Shown here: positions 57,800 to 64,000 of the stretch, one piece after another
Numbering within the stretch: the first letter of the stretch is position 1
Layout: each line of letters starts with the position of its first letter
NCBI RefSeq assembly: GCF_936270435.1
Contig: NZ_OW370567.1
Location: forward strand, 930,001-994,000
Direction: 5' to 3'
Source: Wolbachia endosymbiont of Oedothorax gibbosus
Lineage (GTDB): Bacteria; Pseudomonadota; Alphaproteobacteria; Rickettsiales; Anaplasmataceae
DNA: 64,000 nucleotides
Notes under the pieces: model-generated
The model's database searches: none
What the model was told of the DNA's origin: nothing
Seen by the model: the letters and a program-made list of their open reading frames with translations, nothing else
Program-made: the position numbers and the translations under genes

Positions 57800-58401
57800 A
57801 ATAAATATACCTATACTAACCTTAGTATAAGATATCCGAACTATAAGTCAACCACTTTTTTAAAAAATATTTTCAATAAAAATGTAAGCCGATTAGCACC
57901 ACAAAAGTTTTAATTATTTACTCCTTCCAAAACCGCAAAAAGTTCCTACCCTTGTGAGAACACGTTGCGTAAAAAACGGGATTGTGAAAATAAAAGCGTG
58001 AAATTGTTGCAACAAAGCTAAACAAATTGGTTCGTATGTAAATATGGCTGAAGTAGGCTAATATAGCTGCTTTTATGATATAGCAAAATTACTATATAGA
58101 AAAGTTCGCATAGAACAAGCGGTAGACCAATCCATCCCAAAACAAAATGGTCTCACGGTTGTTGTTTTTAATTAGATAAAAGTGATTATATCATTAACTT
58201 GATAATAAAAACTATAAAAATGTATACCAACTAAATAATGTTATTAGTCGTAAAAAGTTAGCGTTCTAAAACATTTATTGTACTACATCCCACCTTTCTC
58301 TCCACTTTTTCTCAGTAGGATCAGATTTCAAAAGCCCATTTTCTTGACTTTTCTACTGAAATATCTCATACTCAAACTAAGTTTTTTATGGAGGTAATTG
58401 T
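57800..58401. other. Intergenic region, nothing recognised
   Basis: About 600 bp without an open frame of note, hairpin repeat or IS end. It is AT-rich. GGAGG at 58390 is the ribosome site of the following gene. Confidence 0.6.
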
Positions 58402-59697
58402 ATGTTTGGGTATTTAACAGAAAAAGAACTGAATTTGTATGAGCAATTAAAGGAAGTAATAGAGGATAGTAATGAGGATGGTGTCAATCACCTTCTAGAT
58501 AGAGTCTCAGGAGAGAGTTTACTGAAAATTCTTACTACTGCAAATATAATTCGAGAATTCAAAGCAGCATTCTGTTATCATGAAAAAGAGACCTTAACCC
58601 CGCTTGGCAGGGCTATAAGCCTTAATCTACGGACAACTGGAGCTATTTTAAATGCAGCTGCAAAGCAAGGTATATTAGATAAAGTTCTTACTGCTGCAAA
58701 TATAACTCAAGGTTTGTGTTATGATAGAATAAAGACTTTAACCCCGCTTGGCTGGGCTATAATAGATCATAAAAAATGGGAAGTTGAACTTATTTTAAAT
58801 GTCGCTGCAAAGCAAGGTATATTAGACAAGGTTCTTACTACTGCAAGTATGATTCGAAGGTTCTCAGATGGTAGAAAAGAGACTTTAACTCCGCTTGGCT
58901 GGGCTATATATTTTAATCGATATATGATTACACCTATTTTAAATGCAGCTGCAGAGCAAGGTATATTAGACAAAGTTCTTACTACTGCAAATATAATTCG
59001 AGAATTCCCAAATGGTGAAAAAGAGACCTTAACGCCGCTTGGCTTGGCTATATATTGTAATGGTCTATCGGAAATTACACCTATTTTAAATGCAGCTGAA
59101 AAGAAAGGTATATTGGGAAAAGTTCTTGCCACTTTAGATGAAGATGAATACAAGTATATGTTAGCAAAACTTCTTCCAGCTAAAGTTATGAGACCCTCTA
59201 TGATAACTGGTGGTATCTGTTGTGTTATAGCTGCATTGATAGTAGGTGGTGGGTGTTTTGCTGCCAATTTTGGGTTATCAACATTAGTTATAGTTGGCAT
59301 AGCTGTATCTACTGCGTTGGTAGTCGGAGTTGTTTCTGGTGGTATTACGTATGCGGTATTGAAATTTAATCATAACAAACATTTTGATAATGAAAGATCT
59401 GTCAATCGTAATCAATCTCAAGAATCTGCAAAGGAAATGGAGAACTTTATAGAAGAACCAAGACATATGGATAAAGCAACTAATACTGAAAATGTAGAGG
59501 AACTAAAACCAAAAGAAAAACCGGTACCGGTGGTGGATAATTTAATAGATCTTGATTTTGATTATGATAAAATGGATAAAATGCAACCTTCGGCAGCGCC
59601 ATTGAGCGAGATAAAGTTGAAGACAGGAGAATTGTATCCGTGGTCAGATCTTAAGGAATTAGATCTTTCAAAATCGGGCCAACAGATCTCGTTTTGA
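58402..59697 (+). CDS. 48-residue-repeat membrane protein (ankyrin-like), function unknown
   Basis: 431 aa. Residues ~30-245 contain four long repeats of 48-49 residues, each with TLTPLGWAIYFN and ILNAAAKQGILDKVLTTAN. TPLGWAI recalls the TPLHxA motif of ankyrin repeats, with extended loops. Two hydrophobic helices (MITGGICCVIAALIVGGGCF and TLVIVGIAVSTALVVGVVSG) then GGITYAVLKF match the C-terminal module of the ankyrin genes at the window's left end. An acidic cytosol-type tail follows. GGAGG lies 8 bp before the ATG. Confidence 0.78.
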   Translation: MFGYLTEKELNLYEQLKEVIEDSNEDGVNHLLDRVSGESLLKILTTANIIREFKAAFCYHEKETLTPLGRAISLNLRTTGAILNAAAKQGILDKVLTAANITQGLCYDRIKTLTPLGWAIIDHKKWEVELILNVAAKQGILDKVLTTASMIRRFSDGRKETLTPLGWAIYFNRYMITPILNAAAEQGILDKVLTTANIIREFPNGEKETLTPLGLAIYCNGLSEITPILNAAEKKGILGKVLATLDEDEYKYMLAKLLPAKVMRPSMITGGICCVIAALIVGGGCFAANFGLSTLVIVGIAVSTALVVGVVSGGITYAVLKFNHNKHFDNERSVNRNQSQESAKEMENFIEEPRHMDKATNTENVEELKPKEKPVPVVDNLIDLDFDYDKMDKMQPSAAPLSEIKLKTGELYPWSDLKELDLSKSGQQISF

Positions 59698-60154
59698 TCG
59701 ACCACTAACTAGCGCAATACAGTAAGAATAAAGCACTTAGCACTAGAGGAGGTTGTGGTTACAAGAATGCATGTTCCCATGGTGCGATAGTATAAAATAT
59801 GAGGAAATATTATCAAAGGAAAAACTATGTGGCAAAAATATTAATGGATACGCCAGAAAAACAGAGACAATTCGCAGACCAACGCATTCCAAGAAAAACA
59901 CTTCTCATGCTTGCTGGTTTCGGTTGCTGGAAGTGGTTGTGTTATTTAAATTCTTAATAATAGATTTTATTGAATTAATAATAATTTACTTGGGAATAAA
60001 AGGAAAATTTATGATATTTTTATATCTTAAATAGAATGAAATCCTTTTTATTAATATCGTCCTTTTTGCAAAAACATTCCTAACTTTTCTACCACTTTTT
60101 TGGCTAAGATCAAGGTACAGATCACCAACAAATTCCCTAATTCATGTTTTTCTG
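59698..60154. other. Intergenic region, no supported gene
   Basis: Contains a 93-codon plus-strand frame (59753-60034) without recognisable features and a 37-codon frame beginning MDTPEKQRQFADQRIP at ~59844. Neither is convincing. Probably decayed sequence. Confidence 0.5.
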
Positions 60155-60233
60155 TCCTAATTTCCTATTCCTTGCAGTCGAAAAAGCCTCCTATTTCTAT
60201 GCCTTACTTTATCGGCTAATTCATAACTGGGGT
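60155..60233 (+). mobile_element. Diverged IS982 right-end remnant
   Basis: TCCTATTCCTTGCAGTCGAAAAAGCC and CTTACTTTATCGGCTAATTC then ATAACTGGGGT align with the right end of the intact IS982 copies with about 20% differences. It is therefore an older insertion than the seven identical copies. It reaches into the 3' end of the C58-like gene at 60216. Confidence 0.78.
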
Positions 60234-61250
60234 TTCTTGATTTATATTTTCTACTTGTACTCCACTTACAATAGCTGTATTTTTTGACTTGCCATCACTA
60301 CCAGAATACTTGTCTATTATATTTTCTAATTCAATCTCAAGCTCTTTACGAAGGGCTAAATATTCATCAGGTAGTGCAATACTACCATATTCCTGCAATA
60401 CCAGCTTTTCTTGCAAAGAACATAAAATTGATAAATCTACTAAGCAAATTATAAGCGATACAGTAGCAATTATATTGTAACCATATACTGCTGCAACAAT
60501 TCCAGCAACAACTGAGATTGGTAAAGTAAATAGTACGACAATGCCTAATTTGCTTATTCCTTCTCTGTAGCTATAAAATGATTGAGTTACAACCTCACAT
60601 AGGTCCTCTCCTGTCAGATCAAAAACCACGCCATAATTAGGATCGTAAAATGCAAAGCTATCATTTGAATTTTTCTTTATTAGTACAGCATGCCCATTCT
60701 TACGTCCAGAGCTATAATATATTTGCATATACCGATTTTGATTCATTGATGCTAGGTTTAAGTCTGCTACAGTTAGTGTCCTTGGCTTTTTCATTACTAA
60801 TGCAAGTGATTCTAATCTTTTGTGTGCTTGTTTATAGTCTTTTATAAAATCTTCTTGTTTATCTTTTCCAAGCCGCTTAAAAATATCACGGGATATTTCT
60901 ATTTTCTTACCAAGAAGAGACTCTACTTTGTCCATTTCGTTGCTTGCTCTCTGAATACGTGCTTCTTCTAAAATAATTTCACCATCTTTGACTTTCTTAA
61001 TTAAATCACCTATTAGTGATCTTTTTTTCTCAGTACTATCAAATACTTTAACAAAGGATTCTTTGTTAACTAACAAATCGTTCAAAGTAACATATTCACA
61101 CAAATATCTACATATTCCGTCTATTTCTTCCCGATTGAGAAATTTTTTATAGTCTTGAAACATTTGTTCGTCAGATTCAACGATATTCATTAAATCTCTC
61201 TGTGCATTAGGTACAAATCTTTCTTTGTATTGAGAAAATATTCCATTCAT
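60216..61250 (-). CDS. C58 (YopT-like) cysteine-peptidase-type membrane protein A
   Basis: 344 aa from the ATG at 61248-61250, which follows AAGGTGGGGG. The candidate triad is Cys47 in DGICRYLCEYVTLN, His187 in NGHAVLIKKN and Asp203 in SFAFYDPNYGVVF. The spacing and the H-A...FYDPNYG context resemble YopT/AvrPphB peptidases, which cleave host proteins. After the domain come two hydrophobic segments (LGIVVLFTLPISVVAGIVAA and YNIIATVSLIICLVDLSILC). The last residues (TPVMN) are encoded by an IS982 remnant, so the C-terminus is altered. The 5' half and leader are repeated in inverted orientation in the gene at 62135. Peptidase activity is inferred. Confidence 0.7.
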   Translation of the reverse strand: MNGIFSQYKERFVPNAQRDLMNIVESDEQMFQDYKKFLNREEIDGICRYLCEYVTLNDLLVNKESFVKVFDSTEKKRSLIGDLIKKVKDGEIILEEARIQRASNEMDKVESLLGKKIEISRDIFKRLGKDKQEDFIKDYKQAHKRLESLALVMKKPRTLTVADLNLASMNQNRYMQIYYSSGRKNGHAVLIKKNSNDSFAFYDPNYGVVFDLTGEDLCEVVTQSFYSYREGISKLGIVVLFTLPISVVAGIVAAVYGYNIIATVSLIICLVDLSILCSLQEKLVLQEYGSIALPDEYLALRKELEIELENIIDKYSGSDGKSKNTAIVSGVQVENINQETPVMN

Positions 61251-61657
61251 AAAAACCCCCACCTTATTAAATGATCATAAATAAACTGTACTAGATAAAA
61301 ATTTTTTAGATTTTTTCCACATATATAATTATGTCAAAATATATAATTATGTCAAAATATTTATGAACAAAACTTTAAAGGATGCTACAGTTAAGAAGTA
61401 TTACTACCGATCCCACCAGCAACTTAGAGAACATCTTTACAGCTTTGTTATGGCCTACAATTATGCGAAACGTCTCAAAACTCTTCATGGTCTTACCCCT
61501 TATGAATTGATATGTTATCAGTGCTCCTGATTTGTTTATACTAAATCCACACCATCACACTCTGGGACCATACATCTAACTCCCTGGTTTCTTCATATCT
61601 CATGCTTTTAAATGTATGATTTTATACTAATTTTTGCTCTTTTCCAATTTTGAAAGA
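60950..61657. repeat. Left arm of ~700-bp inverted repeat
   Basis: Positions x in this arm pair with 123385-x in the right arm (61728-62435). The arms include the 5' ends of the two C58-like genes, their leaders, an IS481 fragment and an IS5 left end. They read as almost perfectly complementary between 61250 and 61657. Similarity decays inside the genes. Confidence 0.85.
61363..61530 (+). pseudogene. IS481-like transposase C-terminal fragment (left arm)
   Basis: 55 codons: ATVKKYYYRSHQQLREHLYS then FVMAYNYAKRLKTLHGLTPY and ELICYQCS. This is the end of an integrase-core (rve) transposase of the IS481/IS3 type, with the YN...LHGLTPYE pattern. No catalytic residues remain except those near the end. 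A TGTCAAAATATATAATTA tandem repeat precedes it. Confidence 0.75.
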
Positions 61658-61660
61658 GAT
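61571..61660 (-). mobile_element. IS5 (second type) left-end fragment, left arm
   Basis: The reverse complement matches the first ~90 bp of the IS at 39189 (CTTTCAAAATTGGAAAAGAG, ATGAGATATGAAGAAAC), including the transposase start codon. It is cut where the IS481 piece begins. Confidence 0.8.
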
Positions 61661-61727
61661 CTATTATTATTAAGAATTGGTATCAATTTGCCAAAGGCAA
61701 TAAAACTTGACATTTCTTCAATAGACT
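61658..61727. other. Spacer of the inverted repeat
   Basis: 70 bp of unrelated sequence (TAAGAATTGGTATCAATTTGCC and TAAAACTTGACATTTCTTC) between the two arms. If both arms pair, this is the hairpin loop. Confidence 0.7.
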
Positions 61728-61814
61728 TCTTTCAAAATTGGAAAAGAGCAAAAATTAGTATAAAATCATACATTTAAAAGCATGAGATATGAAGAAACCA
61801 GGGAGTTAGATGTA
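61725..61814 (+). mobile_element. IS5 (second type) left-end fragment, right arm
   Basis: Mirror of 61571-61660: AGACTTCTTTCAAAATTGGA up to GGAGTTAGATG, matching 39189-39280 with few differences. Confidence 0.82.
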
Positions 61815-62435
61815 TGGTCCCAGAGTGTGATGGTGTGGATTTAGTATAAACAAATCAGGAGCACTGATAACATATCAATTCATAAGGGGTAAGACCATGA
61901 AGAGTTTTGAGACGTTTCGCATAATTGTAGGCCATAACAAAGCTGTAAAGATGTTCTCTAAGTTGCTGGTGGGATCGGTAGTAATACTTCTTAACTGTAG
62001 CATCCTTTAAAGTTTTGTTCATAAATATTTTGACATAATTATATATTTTGACATAATTATATATGTGGAAAAAATCTAAAAAATTTTTATCTAGTACAGT
62101 TTATTTATGATCATTTAATAAGGTGGGGGTTTTTATGAATGGAATATTTTCTCAATACAAAGAAAGATTTGTACCTAATGCACAGAGAGATTTAATGAAT
62201 ATCGTTGAATCTGATGAACAAATGTTTCAAGACTATAAAAAATTTTTCAATCGGGAGAAAATAGACGGAATATGTAGACATTTGTGTGAATATGTTACTT
62301 TGAACGATTTGTTAGTTAACAAAGGGTCTTTTGTTAAAGCATTTGATAGTATCGAGAAAAAAAGATCACTAGTAAATGCTTTAATCAAGAAAGTCAAAGA
62401 TAATAGTATTGTTTCAGATGAAGTAGATAAGCAGA
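61728..62435. repeat. Right arm of ~700-bp inverted repeat
   Basis: Complement of 60950-61657. Exact mirror positions include the gene starts (61250 and 62135) and the IS481 fragments (61363 and 62022). Confidence 0.85.
61855..62022 (-). pseudogene. IS481-like transposase C-terminal fragment (right arm)
   Basis: Mirror image of 61363-61530, encoding the same 55 residues on the minus strand. Confidence 0.75.
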
Positions 62436-63130
62436 AATTTAAGCAGGAAATGAAAAACAGTTATGACAAAGCAGGAGTTCTTCTTACAGGGAATAGTGAA
62501 AAAGGTATAGCTGCATTAGAACGAATGAGTGAGGAGGCACAAGAGAATTTCGCAAAAGAAGTCGAACAACTAAACCCCAAAGAACTGACAAAGTCACATC
62601 TCCTAGCAATGAAAAAGCCAAAGACACTAACTGTAGCAGACTTAAATCTAGCAGCAACGGATCAAAATTCTTACATGAAAATATCTTATTGGTACATGAA
62701 TGATAAACGTGCTGGGCATGCTGTACTGATAAAGAAAAATTCAGATAATAGCTTTGCATTTTATGATCCTAATTATGGTGCAGTTTTTGATCTGACAGAA
62801 GAGCAGCTATGTGAGGTTGTGACTCAATCATTTTATTCCTACAAACAAATGAGCAAATTAGGTATTGCCGCGCTATTTATTTTATTGACCTCAGTTGTTG
62901 CTGGAATTGCCGCAGCAGTATATGGTTACAATATAATTGCTAGTGTATCGCTTGTAATTTGCTTAGTAGACTTATCAATTTCGTGTTACTTAAGGGAAAA
63001 ACTAGTGCCACAAAAGTATGATACTGTTGCGCCAAAAAGTAATATTTCGGTGATCGACGATAACTATCAGGTTGAATTAGAAAATCTGATTAATAAGTAT
63101 TGTGATAAGGTTCTGTCCCATCATCTATAA
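62135..63130 (+). CDS. C58 (YopT-like) cysteine-peptidase-type membrane protein B
   Basis: 331 aa from the ATG at 62135 preceded by AAGGTGGGGG. It is paralogous to the gene at 60216. Candidate Cys47 (DGICRHLCEYVTLN), His195 (AGHAVLIKKN) and Asp211 (SFAFYDPNYGAVF) are all kept, although the middle region (residues ~90-150) differs. This suggests selection for the triad. Two hydrophobic segments follow (LGIAALFILLTSVVAGIAAA, YNIIASVSLVICLVDLSISC). The end (KVLSHHL) lies in a GGTTCTGTCCCATCATC stretch that may belong to another element. Peptidase activity and secretion are inferred. Confidence 0.72.
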   Translation: MNGIFSQYKERFVPNAQRDLMNIVESDEQMFQDYKKFFNREKIDGICRHLCEYVTLNDLLVNKGSFVKAFDSIEKKRSLVNALIKKVKDNSIVSDEVDKQKFKQEMKNSYDKAGVLLTGNSEKGIAALERMSEEAQENFAKEVEQLNPKELTKSHLLAMKKPKTLTVADLNLAATDQNSYMKISYWYMNDKRAGHAVLIKKNSDNSFAFYDPNYGAVFDLTEEQLCEVVTQSFYSYKQMSKLGIAALFILLTSVVAGIAAAVYGYNIIASVSLVICLVDLSISCYLREKLVPQKYDTVAPKSNISVIDDNYQVELENLINKYCDKVLSHHL

Positions 63131-63234
63131 ATTCTGGTGTCCCATTTGTAGGAAAGTAGAAAAGAAGTGATATAATCATCTCTAGCTCATATCAACTTTT
63201 TGAGTAACCGTTCATGGAGATAGGGGATTTAAGA

Positions 63235-64000
63235 TTAAGATAAAATATGGTTATTTAGCTCCTTAATTTCATCGAGGGAAAGGCCGGTGGATTCAGCTAT
63301 TAAGTGGACAGATACGCCAGCTTTAAGTAGGTTTCTAGCCACTGCTATTTTAGCCTGTTTTTCGCCCTTTTCTTCACCAATTTGAATACCTTCTTCTCTG
63401 CCTTTTTCATGTCCGATAAGGATGCCTTCATGAAGTTTTTCTTCAAGGGTAGATAAATAATCATCGGTACGTTTCTTAGCTTGATCATAAGCGAGACGTT
63501 CTTCTTTACTCCAATTATATTGGTTTAACTCATCATAAGCCCTACCAATAATTACATCACTACCTATTATTTTTTTTAGATCCTCTTCGCTCGTTTCATC
63601 TGCGTGCTTAAAAAAATAGATCCATTTTTCAACAATATTTTCTAATTGATCTTCTTTTGTCTTATTAAACTTTGGTAGCTCTATAAAAGTGAAACTAAAG
63701 TCTTTGAGATCATGTTCAAAGGTCATTTTATCAAAAGTAACGTGATCAGACTTATAAGCCAGCTTATTAGGAAATAGGATAAAATCAGCAATAGCAATAA
63801 AGATAACCCCTTTAAGATCATGATACTGGTCACCTACATCAGCTTGACTTGAATAAGCTTTGGCAGCGTAGTATTGGGCACGTTTTTCAAAGCCTCTTGT
63901 TTTAGCAACTTGCATCTCAATGATGGTTTTTATCCCTGTAGAATCAACACAGAGAACATCAACAATGCTTTGCTTTTGAGAAGCAATGACAGGGTCTTGA
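63235..64000 (-). CDS. Rpn/PD-(D/E)XK family nuclease-transposase (partial, 5' end outside)
   Basis: About 254 codons; the start lies beyond the right edge. The PD-(D/E)XK core is seen at the edge: SIVDVLCVDSTGIKTIIEMQ, with Asp and E-x-Q. It continues with YYAAKAYSSQADVGDQYHDL, GVIFIAIADFILFPN and a C-terminal helical part with repeated G-rich turns (EKGREEGIQIGEEKGEKQAK). Rpn proteins promote RecA-independent recombination in E. coli. Wolbachia and Rickettsia have many such copies. An internal ATG at 63915 is not the likely start. Confidence 0.85.
   Translation of the reverse strand, partial: QDPVIASQKQSIVDVLCVDSTGIKTIIEMQVAKTRGFEKRAQYYAAKAYSSQADVGDQYHDLKGVIFIAIADFILFPNKLAYKSDHVTFDKMTFEHDLKDFSFTFIELPKFNKTKEDQLENIVEKWIYFFKHADETSEEDLKKIIGSDVIIGRAYDELNQYNWSKEERLAYDQAKKRTDDYLSTLEEKLHEGILIGHEKGREEGIQIGEEKGEKQAKIAVARNLLKAGVSVHLIAESTGLSLDEIKELNNHILS

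Noticed and set aside
41168..59697. Cytoplasmic-incompatibility (cif) gene pair
   Set aside because: No adjacent gene pair with cifA/cifB size or motifs was seen near the prophage genes in this window.
59753..60034. 93-codon plus-strand frame
   Set aside because: Tail of simple hydrophobic sequence, no ribosome site and no similarity to neighbours; treated as decayed DNA.
63131..63234. Small gene between the C58-like gene and the Rpn gene
   Set aside because: Only 104 bp without an open frame; a GTGATATAATC motif may be a promoter but its target is unclear.

Overview
The window looks like part of a Wolbachia chromosome (Anaplasmataceae, Rickettsiales). The evidence is the very AT-rich sequence, Rickettsiales-type housekeeping genes dispersed without large operons, several ankyrin-repeat genes, a WO-type prophage in its usual gene order, many insertion sequences, and short hairpin repeats that also lie inside essential genes. 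I cannot assign a strain or supergroup from sequence alone.

Layout. 1-1450 holds small phage or gene-transfer-agent-like head-tail genes. 1578-5204 holds two ankyrin genes, the second cut by an IS5-family element. 5205-26317 is mostly core genome: dnaG, an rpiB-ubiG fusion, metG, a coiled-coil membrane gene cut by an IS630 element, dnaB, tRNA-Leu(CAA), an RDD membrane gene, mtaB, ligA, a coiled-coil gene, gltX, ccmH, a DUF2125 gene, a [2Fe-2S] ferredoxin, murD and a COQ9-like gene. 26408-34036 is an insertion-sequence pile-up. An alpha/beta-hydrolase gene is split by IS982. It is followed by an IS4 element that contains one IS982 and one IS5, and that IS5 contains two more IS982 copies.

34037-54418 is a rearranged and decaying WO prophage. 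On the plus strand are a RuvC-like resolvase and a truncated ParB/DNA-methylase. On the minus strand, reading leftwards, are the portal C-terminus, S49 protease, decoration protein, major capsid, tail/baseplate genes (gpZ with a frameshift, gpV, PAAR, gpW, gpJ with nested insertions, gpI), three ankyrin genes, DUF2924 and a large serine recombinase split by an IS. The terminase genes and the portal N-terminus are missing, and IS982 copies stand at both breaks. 54419-64000 is an accessory region with a membrane-protein fragment, a 463-aa orphan, a leucine-rich-repeat/coiled-coil protein and a novel 48-aa-repeat protein. It also holds a pair of paralogous C58 (YopT-like) peptidase-type membrane proteins placed head to head on a giant inverted repeat, and an Rpn-type nuclease.

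Seven full-length copies of one 981-bp IS982 element have identical transposases where uninterrupted. Five have intact 5-bp target duplications. Several broken genes (ankyrin, hydrolase, gpJ, recombinase) can be rejoined in frame on paper by removing the IS and one target copy, so most damage looks recent. The strongest candidates for new biology are the C58-like pair in the inverted repeat, the shared C-terminal two-helix membrane module on otherwise unrelated proteins, the IS4-derived miniature element, and the hairpin repeats translated inside metG and murD.
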